Source: an uncultured Oribacterium sp. (GTDB lineage Bacteria > Bacillota > Clostridia > Lachnospirales > Lachnospiraceae). From it: a stretch of 43,642 nt of DNA. The stretch's first letter is position 1. Each line of letters starts with the position of its first letter. The DNA lies in the NCBI GenBank assembly GCA_946413525.1, contig CAMKKZ010000032.1:1-43642 (forward strand), in the 5' to 3' direction. The notes under the pieces were generated by a model. That model made no database searches. It had not been told where the DNA came from and saw only the letters and a list, made by a program, of their open reading frames with translations. Positions 35,419 to 43,642 of this stretch are shown here, piece by piece. Position numbers and translations under genes: made by a program.

Positions 35419-35432
35419 GGCCGATCATTAAT

Positions 35433-35642
35433 TCAGAACATTGCGAGTAAGAATGCTCCTGCACCGTTAATAAAATCGACGTATAATTTTTTTAACTTAT
35501 TCCTTTGGCCAGCGGCAGTGCTTTTGGCGATGCCCTGCTTCCGCGCCCCATCGCTCCGGTTGTATTCCTGGGTGAGGAGATCGACCGCGGCTGTTTGCAA
35601 ACCGAGGCTGTTATTCAATTCGCTCTGGATACTGGGCGGCAA
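35433..35642 (-). other. Possible remnant ORF, not recognised
   Basis: A minus-strand frame contains LGLQTAAVDLLTQEYNRSDG and KSTAAGQRNKLKKLYVDFI, which looks protein-like, but it begins at TTG without a ribosome site. A plus-strand frame (35505-35720) overlaps it with no better support. At most one is real. Nothing else was seen in 35419-35729. Confidence 0.2.
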
Positions 35643-35729
35643 ACCATGACTCTGCAGATCATGCGTCCGTACTCAGAAGGGTGGTTTTACGCCATGCCCA
35701 GGGCAGTCTTTAAAAAATAGCATAAAAAA

Positions 35730-35770
35730 GAGCCGGGCGGTGGCCGCTCTCATGGCCACCCGCCCGGCTC
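35730..35770 (-). terminator. Strong terminator of the minus-strand regulator operon
   Basis: GAGCCGGGCGGTGGCC (35730-35745) pairs with its complement at 35754-35770 with one bulged base. On the minus strand the stem is followed by six T (35729-35724). It ends the transcript of the zinc-ribbon and XRE genes at 35807-36743. Confidence 0.85.
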
Positions 35771-35806
35771 GTATGTCGCATTCGCATCGTGCTCAGTGCA
35801 AGGTTA

Positions 35807-35983
35807 TCAACTAACTTTTTTGATTCCGATTTGCTTCCCACATTTCCAGCATTTCAAGAAATAATCAGGATGCCAGTTTTGTGGAATTTTGTCTTCAGGT
35901 AACACTACTGATTTCGTAGAGGAGTTTGAATCAATCAAACGTCCTTTGCATTCGGGACAAAACAGTTTCTTGATCTTAGACAT
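35807..35983 (-). CDS. Small zinc-ribbon protein
   Basis: The product has 58 residues from the ATG at 35983; the GTG three codons earlier overlaps the AAGGAGGTGA ribosome site. CPEC near the start and CWKC near the end form a four-Cys zinc ribbon, with the linker SSTKSVVLPEDKIPQNWHP between them. It lies 13 bases downstream of the XRE regulator and shares its operon, so it may act with the regulator, but no function is known. Confidence 0.65.
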   Translation of the reverse strand: MSKIKKLFCPECKGRLIDSNSSTKSVVLPEDKIPQNWHPDYFLKCWKCGKQIGIKKVS

Positions 35984-35996
35984 TCTTGTCACCTCC

Positions 35997-36743
35997 TTAA
36001 GTGTTCAAAAATCTGTCGATGGCATCCATTACATAATGCCCTAGAGCCAAATGAGACCTAGCATCATTGATAGTTTCATAGAGGCGGAACATTGCTTCCT
36101 TAAGCACGGAACAGGCAAAATGAGAGCAGATGATAGGCTCTACATCTTTTTCCAATTTGAGGAAATATATTTCAAGAAGGTCGTCATGTTGACAAGTCTT
36201 GTTATTGTAGCGACTAACTGACATTATGTATATTTCTCTTCCGCTAAAGCTATCAATAATGGCATGAAAGCAGTTTCCCTTTATTTTGACTTCGCCGGGA
36301 TCAAAGAAACGGGAATCATATGAGGTTTCCTGGTAATAATGGAAATTACCATCCGGATCTTCGGCTGTCTTATCGCCTACACGAAAGAGCGGATGCTCAA
36401 ATAAATACGATGAATCCATGATCATTGGAGGCATCATAGTCCATTCAAATGAGTGGTTTTCTGTCTCTAATGTTAGCTTATCAAGAAAATTCAACATCTT
36501 TCGTTCATTATCAGTTATCACTTCTTCTGTAGAAAAAACTAAGGCATCTAAAGTTTTTCCCAACTGTTCGGCAGCACTGCAAAGAAGGTCAACCGCAAAG
36601 CTGCCTTTGGTGTCATCCTTCATGAGGCGGGATAAATAGCCAACGCTTACACCTGCGGTTTGTTCCAGGGAACCAATTTTGATGTCTTTTTCCTTTGCGA
36701 AACGGTAAATATTGTCGATAAGACGCTTTCTGTCAAAAGTCAT
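35997..36743 (-). CDS. XRE-family transcriptional regulator with a large C-terminal domain
   Basis: The protein has 248 residues. AGGAGG precedes the ATG on the minus strand. Residues 8-70 form a Cro/CI-type helix-turn-helix: NIYRFAKEKDIKIGSLEQTA, then GVSVGYLSRLMKD and VDLLCSAAEQLGKTLDALVF. The remaining 170 residues have no named domain and are rich in aromatic and acidic residues, so they probably sense a ligand or protein partner. The gene leads a two-gene operon, and its promoter contains AATTGAAT-type repeats, which suggests autorepression. It faces away from the broken xre/immA cluster, like a lysogeny switch. Confidence 0.75.
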   Translation of the reverse strand: MTFDRKRLIDNIYRFAKEKDIKIGSLEQTAGVSVGYLSRLMKDDTKGSFAVDLLCSAAEQLGKTLDALVFSTEEVITDNERKMLNFLDKLTLETENHSFEWTMMPPMIMDSSYLFEHPLFRVGDKTAEDPDGNFHYYQETSYDSRFFDPGEVKIKGNCFHAIIDSFSGREIYIMSVSRYNNKTCQHDDLLEIYFLKLEKDVEPIICSHFACSVLKEAMFRLYETINDARSHLALGHYVMDAIDRFLNT

Positions 36744-36767
36744 AATATTTTCCTCCTGATGTTCAAT

Positions 36768-36857
36768 ATAATATCACTAATTGAATAAAAGGTCAAGTTA
36801 TAAATTATAGTTGGACATTAATTCAATTATACGGCTATATCTGCCAAATATTCAATT
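36768..36857 (-). promoter_or_regulatory. Promoter of the XRE regulator with repeated AATTGAAT sites
   Basis: On the minus strand TTGACC (36796-36791) and TATTAT (36773-36768) are 17 bases apart. AATTGAAT lies in the spacer (36779-36786), and its inverse ATTCAATT lies at 36821-36828 and 36850-36857. The three sites are likely operators for one of the local XRE proteins. Confidence 0.65.
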
Positions 36858-37012
36858 ATTATTCTTGAAATTAACCGGAGTCGCTCAAATGCCTGCATTG
36901 CTCTGTTTATTCATAGCTTTTTTCCTTTCTCAATGGTTAGGATTTGACCAATATATTAAACAAATGGTAAGCTTGAATGAAAAAAAATATATTATATTTT
37001 GGCAGTGTAAAA

Positions 37013-37296
37013 TGACGCGTTCGCGAGAAGATGAGAAGTCAGTTGGCGGAATTGGTCGGAGTGACTGAGGTGTCCATGTCTCGTTATATCAAAATGACAG
37101 GGTGCCGAAAGGACCAATCATCGCTAACATTGCGAATGTGCTGCACACTACCACAGACTATTTGCTGGGCAAGGAATCAAACGAGGATTCAGACTTTGTG
37201 TTTTACCAGATGCAGCGTACGATTGCCAGGCATAGGGCAAATTGGAGCCGGAGGCAAAAAGCCGACCTGGTCAATACTCTATTTGATGTCGACTAA
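37013..37296 (+). pseudogene. XRE-family repressor broken by two frameshifts
   Basis: Three frames joined give a standard helix-turn-helix protein: MTRSREDEK (from 37013), then SQLAELVGVTEVSMSRYI (frame of 37031), then NDRVPKGPIIANIANVLHTT and TDYLLGKESN (frame of 37102) to the stop at 37296. The breaks are near 37036 and 37090. Intact relatives are about 95-120 residues long and pair with ImmA. The repressor cannot be made as it stands unless the breaks are sequencing errors. Confidence 0.7.
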
Positions 37297-37316
37297 CATT
37301 CGAAAGGAAACTGCTG

Positions 37317-37907
37317 ATGATTCGACATGGGAAATTGAGCGATGAACGTTACGAGGAAATAAAAGAAGAAGTCACCTATATGTATGAGGAGACTAAAATT
37401 GATACATATCCTATAAATCCTTTTAAAATTGCAAAGAAGCTGTACTACATTCTCCATCCATATTCCACGTTGGACGGGGATGAGTATCTGGATGCGATAG
37501 AAGAGAGCGATGAAGGGTTTTCCAAAGTGGAGTGGGATTCTGCTATGAGGATGTACCGCTATGTGATTTATTACAATGACATAGAGCGCAGCATCAGGAA
37601 CATCCGCTGGACCATTTTTCATGAGATTGGCCATTGTTTTCTTGGTCATCATGATAATCCTACCGGCAACGAGCGCCAGAAAGAGGATGAAGCAAATTTT
37701 TTTGCCAAGTACGCCATGTGTCCTCCGCCTTTGTTGGAACGTTCCGGGTGTAAATCCCCACAGGATGTGTACGCCAAGTTTGGCGCATCAGTTGAATTTT
37801 CAGGGTATGCTTTCAGTTATTTCATGAAATGGCTTCATTATGGACCGCGCGACTATCTTCCATATGAGATCAAGATGCTGAGGATGTTCCGTTTGGTTGT
37901 TGCATAA
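37317..37907 (+). CDS. ImmA/IrrE-family metallopeptidase
   Basis: The protein has 196 residues. HEIGH (His102, Glu103, His106) is the zinc motif, and QKEDEANFFAKYAMCP (Glu125) supplies the third ligand. AAAGGA precedes the ATG with good spacing. In ICEBs1-like elements ImmA cleaves the XRE-type repressor ImmR and thereby induces the element. Here it sits 20 bases after a broken xre gene, so its natural substrate is lost; the intact XRE at 35997 is a possible replacement target. The reading is complete and of normal length. Confidence 0.88.
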   Translation: MIRHGKLSDERYEEIKEEVTYMYEETKIDTYPINPFKIAKKLYYILHPYSTLDGDEYLDAIEESDEGFSKVEWDSAMRMYRYVIYYNDIERSIRNIRWTIFHEIGHCFLGHHDNPTGNERQKEDEANFFAKYAMCPPPLLERSGCKSPQDVYAKFGASVEFSGYAFSYFMKWLHYGPRDYLPYEIKMLRMFRLVVA

Positions 37908-37988
37908 AAATAAAAAAACGCTTGTTTTTATTTTTGGAGCGTTATATAATTTTTATCACATACTTTTTAACGATTTTGAGAGTCGTAA

Positions 37989-40014
37989 CAAGCGTTGACA
38001 CGGCAAGTGAAGCACTGGCGGTATCCCTTGCGGAAAAGGCACGGGTGGATCTTGATTATATGGCACAGCTTACCGGCAAGCCGAAAGAAGAGATCACGGA
38101 GGAACTGTCCGGGGTTATATTTAAGAATCCTCTGATTGACCGTTTTGAGCCTGCGGATGAATATCTGTCCGGAAACATAAGGGAGAAGCTTTCCATAGCG
38201 AAAAACTATGCGGCTGAAAACCCTGAGTATGCGGTGAATGTGGCTCATCTTGAACAGGTGATGCCGAAAGACCTTGACGCATCTGAGATCGAGGTGCGTA
38301 TCGGTGCCACATGGATCGAGCCTGCTGATATCGAGGACTTCATGAGGGAGACCTTCCAGACACCGGGATATCTTTTTAACCGGAATGTCGTGGGCATCCA
38401 GTATTCGGATGTGACAGGCCTTTGGAATGTAAAGGGCAAGAATGCGGATTATGGCAACACGCTGGTGAACATGACTTACGGAACCGGCAGGGCGAACGCC
38501 TATAAGATACTCGAAGACAGCCTGAACCTGAAGGACGTGCGGATCTATGACACGATCACGGAGGACGGAAAGAAAAGAGAGTCCTCAACAAAAAGGAGAC
38601 CACCCTTGCCAGTCAGAAGCAGGAAGCTATAAGGGAAGCTTTCAAAGACTGGGTATTTCGTGATCCGGAGAGGAGGGAGCGGCTTGTAAAGAAATACAAT
38701 GAGCTGTTCAATTCTGTAAGATCCCGTGAATATGACGGGGCGCACCTGAAGTTTCCGGGTATGACACCGGATATTGTGTTAAAGCCACATCAGTTAAATG
38801 CCGTGGCACACGTGCTGTACGGTGACAATACGCTGCTCGCCCATTGTGTCGGTGCCGGCAAAACATTTGAAATGACTGCATCGGCCATGGAATTAAAGCG
38901 TCTGGGGCTTGCACAGAAGTCGCTCTTTGTCGTGCCGAACCACCTGACGGAGCAGTGGGCATCAGATTTCCTACGGCTGTATCCGGGAGCAAATATACTT
39001 GCTGCAACGAAAAAGGACTTTGAACCTGCGAACAGAAAAAAATTCTGCTCCCGAATTGCCACAGGTGATTATGATGCGGTTATCATCGGTCACAGCCAGT
39101 TCGAGAAGATCCCGCTTTCACAGGAAAGGCAGGTTGCAATCTTAGAGCGGCAGATCGACGAGATAGAGACTGCCATAGCTCTTGCAAAGGCTGAAAAGGG
39201 CGAGAGATATACCATCAAACAGATGGAAAAATCAAGGAAACAGCTCCTTGTAAAGCTTGAAAAACTCAATGACCAGAGCCGCAAGGATAATGTCGTAACC
39301 TTTGAGCAGTTAGGCGTAGACAGGTTGTTTGTGGACGAAAGCCATGCATTCAAAAATTTGTTCCTATATACGAAAATGCGTAATGTTGCGGGAATCGCCC
39401 AGACAGAGGCGCAGAAATCACAGGATATGTTCAACAAGTGCCAGTATCTGGACGAACTGACAGGCGGTAAAGGAGTGACTTTTGCGACAGGGACCCCGAT
39501 CAGCAATTCAATGACGGAGCTTTATACCAATATGCGTTATCTTCAATATGGCACTTTGCAGAAGCTGGGTCTGGGACAGTTCGACTCATGGGCGGCTACC
39601 TTTGGTGAGGTGCAGACAGCCATCGAGCTCTCACCCGAAGGGACCGGCTACAGGGCAAAGACAAGGTTTTCAAAGTTCTTTAATTTGCCGGAGCTTGTAT
39701 CACTTTTTAAGGAAAGTGCAGATATACAGACACCGGATATGCTGAACCTGCCTGTACCAGAGGCAGTACGGGAGTTTGTAAATGTCGCTGAAAGACCGGC
39801 TTCCGGCTATGCCGTAAGAGAAAGCGGAACACCATACCATGCCAGCAGATCGTCTATCCGTCAGAAGCTGAATGCCTTTCAGGAGAAGGTAAAGAAAGGC
39901 GAACCAAGAGAGGCGGTCACAAAGCAGAAAGCGGTGCAGCCCGCCGGAGAAGTAACTGATATTTTGAGATTTTGCAATCAGGGCGGAGCTGATACCTGGC
40001 TCCGCTCTGATTAA
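37989..40014 (+). pseudogene. Fragment of a large ICE SNF2/DEAD-type helicase, truncated and frameshifted
   Basis: Sequence typical of the very large clostridial conjugative-element proteins (helicase plus methylase) starts abruptly near 37989 (DTASEALAVSLAEKARVDLD). The frame breaks at 38579-38580 by an extra GA and goes on from 38581 ([20 protein letters not shown]). It keeps a Walker A-like CVGAGKTF near 38850, VPNHLTEQW, and a DESH box (VDESHAFKN) near 39340. After NLPVPEA it jumps to a different part of such proteins ([16 protein letters not shown]), which indicates an internal deletion, and ends at 40014. The N-terminal methylase part and the C-terminal helicase lobe are absent. It is not expected to be active. 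Confidence 0.75.
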
Positions 40015-40029
40015 GGAGGACAGATCAAT

Positions 40030-40344
40030 ATGAGAGAAAATACGATAACAGTAAATTCCGCTGCGGAGCTTCGAGAGATTATATGTAGCAAGGCAGGAGA
40101 TGGGAAAATACTTACCATCACAATAGAAGCAGCCCCACCATCTGAAGGAAATGAAGTTGTGGACATCCCGGCAGATGAGATGCTGCAGGGTGATTCGCAT
40201 ACATTGGAAGGTACAGATGGGGAGGCTGGCTATGGGGATAAAGAGTCTTTTGGTTTTGGCGGCGGTTCTTACTGTTCTGATACTGCTTGCAAGGGTGCTT
40301 TCCTTAAGCATGGAACAGGGGAAGGGGAGCGTGTCGATGGATGA
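40030..40344 (+). CDS. Small ICE-type protein, function unknown
   Basis: AAGGAGG precedes the ATG. The first 55 or so residues (MRENTITVNSAAELREIICS, then KILTITIEAAP) look like real protein and are typical of small conserved genes just before the RadC-like gene in clostridial elements. The last 35 residues (Gly/Ser/Cys-rich) overlap the hydrophobic segment of the next gene in another frame and look like a shadow. The natural gene may have ended earlier, with a frameshift now extending it, or it may overlap the next gene by 8 bases if that one starts at 40337. Confidence 0.5.
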   Translation: MRENTITVNSAAELREIICSKAGDGKILTITIEAAPPSEGNEVVDIPADEMLQGDSHTLEGTDGEAGYGDKESFGFGGGSYCSDTACKGAFLKHGTGEGERVDG

Positions 40345-41257
40345 GAAAACAAAAGGACAGGGAAACCTGTATGAATTAAAGCAGGTCAGCGTCAGGATCC
40401 GGCTTTCCGAAGCACAGTCTCTATACAGCACGGAGCCGATAAACACACCTGATGCGGCAGTAAAGGTCATGGCAGAAGCTTTGGCGGAGATGGATCGGGA
40501 GTACTGCTGCGTTATCAATCTGGATAATAAGAGCCGGGCAATTAATTTCAATGTGGTCAGTATCGGGGACGTGAATGCTTCCATCGTTCCGATTCAGAAT
40601 ACTTTTAAGGCGGCAATCCTCAGCAATGCCACCAGTCTGATGCTCCTGCACAATCATATCTCCGGTGTGTTGGAACCAAGCGGAGATGATATGATTGTGA
40701 CAAAAAGGATAATCGAGGCAGGCAGGATAATGAATATCCCTGTGGTGGATCATCTCATAGTGGCAGGCGGAAGCGGACAGTTTTACAGCTTCCGTGAGAA
40801 CTACCCGGAGATGTTCGATGTAACGGTTTCAGAAGCCGTCAGAGAGGCTCATAACAGAAGCAGCGCATCAAATGTGGCAGAGGGTGGTAACAGCCGTGAA
40901 AACGCCTCAAATAAGGTTGTAAAGGATAAGGCACAGGCGTCAGAAATATCTCTGCCGGGGATGTCGAAGCAGGAGATATTCATTCGGGAGAAGCTGCAGG
41001 AATACAAGCCACTTGCCAAGGTAGAGGAGCTTGTGGAGGAGAACTACAATCAGATCGACAATCAGTTGAGCAACACGTCGCCCGGTGACAAAACAACGGA
41101 GAAACGAAAGAAAGAGATAAGAAAGAACCATGCAGAGCACAAGGCATCAGACAAGAGATGCTCGATGAAGAAGCGGTTGCTTGAGCGACAAAAACAGGTC
41201 GCACAGCAGGCACCGCCGAAAGAACCTAAAACAAAGCATAAGATCCGGGAATTATAG
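40232..41257 (+). CDS. RadC-like JAB-domain protein of the conjugative element
   Basis: There are two candidate starts: ATG 40232 (GGAGG 6 bases before; adds the membrane segment SLLVLAAVLTVLILLARVLS) and ATG 40337 (MDEKTKGQGNLYELKQV). The JAB/MPN domain has the motif HNHISGVLEPSGDD (RadC consensus HxHPSGxxxPSxxD) and the surrounding DREYCCVINLDNKSR, INFNVVSIG and VDHLIVAGG of RadC-like proteins. The C-terminal 100 residues are a Lys/Glu/Arg-rich tail. The usual Pro after the second His is Ile here. Such genes are standard in clostridial elements and are assumed to handle DNA or modifiers; true RadC function is unproven. Confidence 0.8.
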   Translation: MGIKSLLVLAAVLTVLILLARVLSLSMEQGKGSVSMDEKTKGQGNLYELKQVSVRIRLSEAQSLYSTEPINTPDAAVKVMAEALAEMDREYCCVINLDNKSRAINFNVVSIGDVNASIVPIQNTFKAAILSNATSLMLLHNHISGVLEPSGDDMIVTKRIIEAGRIMNIPVVDHLIVAGGSGQFYSFRENYPEMFDVTVSEAVREAHNRSSASNVAEGGNSRENASNKVVKDKAQASEISLPGMSKQEIFIREKLQEYKPLAKVEELVEENYNQIDNQLSNTSPGDKTTEKRKKEIRKNHAEHKASDKRCSMKKRLLERQKQVAQQAPPKEPKTKHKIREL

Positions 41258-41262
41258 TAGAG

Positions 41263-41302
41263 ATACCTCCGGTCATCAGAGATGGTGGCTGGGGGTATTT
41301 TT
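41263..41302 (+). terminator. Terminator after the RadC-like gene
   Basis: ATACCTCC (41263-41270) pairs with GGGGGTAT (41291-41298), with one G-T pair, and five T follow. It closes the element's gene run before the defence module. Confidence 0.6.
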
Positions 41303-41497
41303 GCGCTTGGAATCTGAATTTCCGCAGTAAATCGAAATTACTGCAAAAATGGTGTAAAAAAAGACAATTTCATACTTAAATGTTGTTTCACCGAAATGGT
41401 GAAAATGCAATAAAGTGTGAAATAATGATAAGCTGGTCAAGCCTAAATGCCGAAGAAAGATTTACGAAGCAAAATCCGAGAAAATATCACGGATAAC

Positions 41498-41526
41498 TTG
41501 ACATAAATACTGGTAAGCGTTATTAT
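41498..41526 (+). promoter_or_regulatory. Promoter of the RloA/RloB-type module
   Basis: A perfect -35 TTGACA (41498-41503), a 17-base spacer and TATTAT (41521-41526) make a strong promoter. The in-frame ATG at 41525 overlaps the -10 and cannot be the start on this transcript. Between 41303 and 41497 there is only AT-rich DNA with no gene seen. Confidence 0.8.
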
Positions 41527-41578
41527 GAAGCTACAAAATGGTGAGAACCATAGGTATTCGTATATGGAGGAAGATGCC

Positions 41579-42805
41579 ATGTTATGTCAGTTTTCGGTTA
41601 GGAACTATAAAAGTATCAGAGACGAAATAACATTTGATATGCAGGCTGCTGCAATTTCAGAACATACAGATCGGATTATAAAAGATGCTGATGATCAATT
41701 ATTTCTGCCTGTGTCATCCATTTACGGTCCAAATGGTGGAGGTAAGTCTAATGTCCTGGAAGCCCTTCAAACACTTGGAACTATGGTGTTAAGACCGGTT
41801 TATGCTACAAAGCAGAATGGCAGCGCTGATTATAAATTCAATAAATACCCTGTTAAGCCATTCATGTTCTCAGAAGAAGGAAGAAATAACCCTACAGAAT
41901 TTGAGATATTTTTCAGAACCGGAGTAGCAGAGTATAAATATGTTCTTCATATTCAGGATGGTGTTGTGGTGAATGAAAGCCTGGATCGAGTGAAACTAGA
42001 AACGGGGAGAAAATCGGCACTTTTTAATCGTAAAGGTGATGAGATTAATCTTAAGGGCGTATTCGCCAAGTTAAAAATCAGCGAAGGTCTTTCAAAAAAT
42101 CTTCCGTTACTTTCCTACCTAGGTATTACCTATATGGATAATGCTGTTGTAGCTGATGTCATGAATTGGTTTGAGAACGGAATAGACTTTCTTAATTATG
42201 GTAATCCTTTTGAGGAATTACGGACGGCAATTGCATCTTCAGAAGAAATCAAGCAACTTGTATTAGATATGATCAGGGAAATGGATCTTGATATTGAAGA
42301 TTTCAGAGTGGAAGAAAGGGAGAATGGTCGGATAGAAGTTTTCACGCAGCATATTGTTGACGGATTCACGGAAGAACTTACGTTGTCAGAAGAATCAAGT
42401 GGAACAAAAAAGCTATTTGGTCTGCTTCCTTTCATAGCGAAAAGTCTTGTTCTTGGGACAACGCTGGTAATTGATGAGCTGGATGCTAAAATCCATCCGG
42501 TACTTTTAAAATACGTGATCATGCTATACAACAATATGACTATCAATAAACACGGAGCACAGATGATATTTACATCTCATGATCTTTCTACTATGAATAA
42601 TGAGGTCTTTAGAAGGGATGAAATATGGTTTGTTGCTAAGGGAAATAATCAGAATTCTAAGCTTTACTCACTTGTTGAATTCAAGACAGGAAATGGAGAG
42701 GTCGTCCGAAAGGATGCAAAATATGATAAACAATATCTTGAAGGCAAGTATGGCGCGGATCCCTACCTGAGAAGAATTATAGATTGGAGTGTTGTCAATG
42801 CCTAA
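41579..42805 (+). CDS. AAA15/OLD-like ATPase of an RloA/RloB (AbiL-type) defence module
   Basis: The product has 408 residues from ATG 41579, chosen because GGAGGAAG precedes it and the promoter at 41498 excludes the earlier ATG. The N-terminal FSVRNYKSIRDEITFDM is the typical start of RecF/AAA15-like ATPases. Walker A is GPNGGGKS (50-57); LSEESSGTKKLFGLL is the signature-like part; Walker B is LVIDELDAKIHP (Asp299, Glu300); and FTSHDLSTM is the switch region. It pairs with the RloB gene, which overlaps its end by 8 bases. RloA/RloB pairs are known from restriction loci and AbiLi/AbiLii are reported as abortive infection genes; here no restriction genes are next to them. The ATPase presumably senses infection and controls RloB. 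Confidence 0.85.
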   Translation: MLCQFSVRNYKSIRDEITFDMQAAAISEHTDRIIKDADDQLFLPVSSIYGPNGGGKSNVLEALQTLGTMVLRPVYATKQNGSADYKFNKYPVKPFMFSEEGRNNPTEFEIFFRTGVAEYKYVLHIQDGVVVNESLDRVKLETGRKSALFNRKGDEINLKGVFAKLKISEGLSKNLPLLSYLGITYMDNAVVADVMNWFENGIDFLNYGNPFEELRTAIASSEEIKQLVLDMIREMDLDIEDFRVEERENGRIEVFTQHIVDGFTEELTLSEESSGTKKLFGLLPFIAKSLVLGTTLVIDELDAKIHPVLLKYVIMLYNNMTINKHGAQMIFTSHDLSTMNNEVFRRDEIWFVAKGNNQNSKLYSLVEFKTGNGEVVRKDAKYDKQYLEGKYGADPYLRRIIDWSVVNA

Positions 42806-43496
42806 AAAAGTTGGAATAGAGAACTGGAGGAAAAAACGCCGACAGGAATATCTGGAGATGAAAGAATTCAGATACTATATTTTTTGTGAAGGCGAGCAGA
42901 CAGAACCTCTATATTTTAATGGCTTCAAAAAGCTTATTGAAGATAATCCAATCTACAGGGACATGGTTTTGATTCAAATAGAACCTTGTGGTGCCGAGAC
43001 TATGAGGGTTATCAGCCAGGCCGAGAGATATGTTAAAGATAACCATATTGAAAAGGGCCAGATATGGTGCGTTTATGACAAGGACAGCTTTCCGGCAAAA
43101 AATTTTAATGGGGTGGTGAGCCGAGCAGAGTCGCTGAATAGGGATAACCCATTGTTACAGTATCATACAGCATGGAGTAACGAATGCATTGAGTTCTGGT
43201 TCCTTCTCCATTTTGCTTACTATACTTCAAATAACCATAGGACTGAATATATCAGCTTTCTTAATGATAAGTATAGGGAGCTTGGGATAGGGAAGTACCA
43301 AAAGAATAACAGTGCTACATTCGATATTTTAATGAATAAAGGTAATCCTAAGCTGGCATCGAGATATGCTAGAAGAATCATTGAGGAGCATAAGAATCTT
43401 TCACCAGCAGATATTGCACCGGGGACAAAGGTTTATGAGCTTGTGGAGGAACTGGCAAAATATCTTCCGGAGGACGATCGAAAAAGATTTTTGTGA
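42798..43496 (+). CDS. rloB: RloB-family protein (probable TOPRIM-like effector)
   Basis: The product has 232 residues from ATG 42798, which overlaps the ATPase stop by 8 bases, indicating translational coupling. YYIFCEGEQTEPLYF (Glu31) and CVYDKDSF (Asp94, Asp96) give the Glu plus DxD pattern of TOPRIM-like nucleases; NECIEFWFLLHF is another RloB signature. It is the usual partner of the AAA15 ATPase in AbiL-type modules and likely cleaves nucleic acid upon activation; this is inferred from family motifs. The gene is complete; the last 146 bases of the window hold no further gene. Confidence 0.85.
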   Translation: MPKKVGIENWRKKRRQEYLEMKEFRYYIFCEGEQTEPLYFNGFKKLIEDNPIYRDMVLIQIEPCGAETMRVISQAERYVKDNHIEKGQIWCVYDKDSFPAKNFNGVVSRAESLNRDNPLLQYHTAWSNECIEFWFLLHFAYYTSNNHRTEYISFLNDKYRELGIGKYQKNNSATFDILMNKGNPKLASRYARRIIEEHKNLSPADIAPGTKVYELVEELAKYLPEDDRKRFL

Positions 43497-43642
43497 AGAG
43501 AGGGAAAATAGGGGAATATGAAGGATTGAATAACTCTCATGTGGTTATTTTTGATATTCATTCTGAGTATCGAGCCGCTTTTCCAGATGCTAGTACAGCA
43601 TTTCATAATTAACTGTGATTTAAAACGTTACCCCAATGGTGT

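Larger units (their letters stand above)
33357..43642. mobile_element. Decayed integrative conjugative element region (left junction in the pilin gene, right end not seen)
   Basis: The region begins where the truncated pilin ends. It contains genes typical of clostridial conjugative elements: an HTH regulator, small ICE proteins, an XRE repressor with an ImmA peptidase, a large helicase and a RadC-like JAB protein. Several are frameshifted or cut (34609-34801, 37013-37296, 37989-40014), and no integrase, relaxase, VirB4 or VirD4 gene is seen. The DNA is visibly AT-richer than the region before 27000. The RloA/RloB module near the end could be cargo. No attachment-site duplication could be verified inside the window. 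Confidence 0.55.

Noticed and set aside
36811..37068. Plus-strand open frame with a hydrophobic stretch before the broken xre gene
   Set aside because: It begins at TTG without a ribosome site, covers the operator region of the opposite gene, and its end is the first frame of the broken xre gene.

Overview
The window looks like a chromosome segment of a gut- or rumen-type Clostridia, most likely Lachnospiraceae. The reasons are Gram-positive style ribosome binding sites (AGGAGG), a very large cell-wall-type beta-helix protein with Cna/SpaA-type domains, a class III prepilin with a GFTLAE cleavage site, a cobalt ECF transporter (CbiM-CbiQ-CbiO), and a decayed integrative conjugative element of the kind common in that family. 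The species cannot be fixed from the sequence alone.

Layout: 1-4618 holds two near-identical tandem copies of an unrecognised cytoplasmic-looking protein, the first cut by the window edge. 4619-5539 is a gene remnant and hairpin region. 5540-20779 is one gene for a 5079-residue secreted surface protein: signal peptide, acidic low-complexity stretch, four beta-helix modules, SdrD-B-like and SpaA-like domains, and a non-canonical MARTGG sorting signal. 20780-23061 is a repeat-dense region that contains a PH-like/zinc-ribbon gene, a 64-bp tandem repeat, a palindromic repeat array and a small CRISPR-like array without cas genes. 23062-26856 carries cbiM, cbiQ, cbiO and a 5-formyltetrahydrofolate cyclo-ligase. 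26980-28300 is gene remnants around a RelB-like antitoxin and a truncated PIN toxin. 28345-32076 holds a Y-family DNA polymerase, a flavodoxin-fold oxidoreductase and a PD-(D/E)XK-type protein. 32083-33356 has a pilin gene with a long structured leader facing a second, truncated pilin. From about 33357 to the end lies AT-richer DNA of a decayed conjugative element: HTH regulators, an ImmA peptidase, a frameshifted helicase, a RadC-like JAB protein, and finally a two-gene RloA/RloB (AbiL-like) defence module with its own promoter.

The most unusual theme is repeats at gene ends. Four genes (the giant surface protein, cbiM, cbiQ and the cyclo-ligase) have their stop codon inside a tandem array, each array with its own period (45, 34, 31 and 30 bp). 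A fifth gene (the oxidoreductase) takes its ribosome binding site and start codon from the last copy of a 40-bp array. Separately, a palindromic repeat of about 70 bp occurs between genes and also, trimmed to exactly 69 bp, twice in frame inside the oxidoreductase, where it adds 46 residues at a point where related proteins have none. This resembles the behaviour of Rickettsia palindromic elements.
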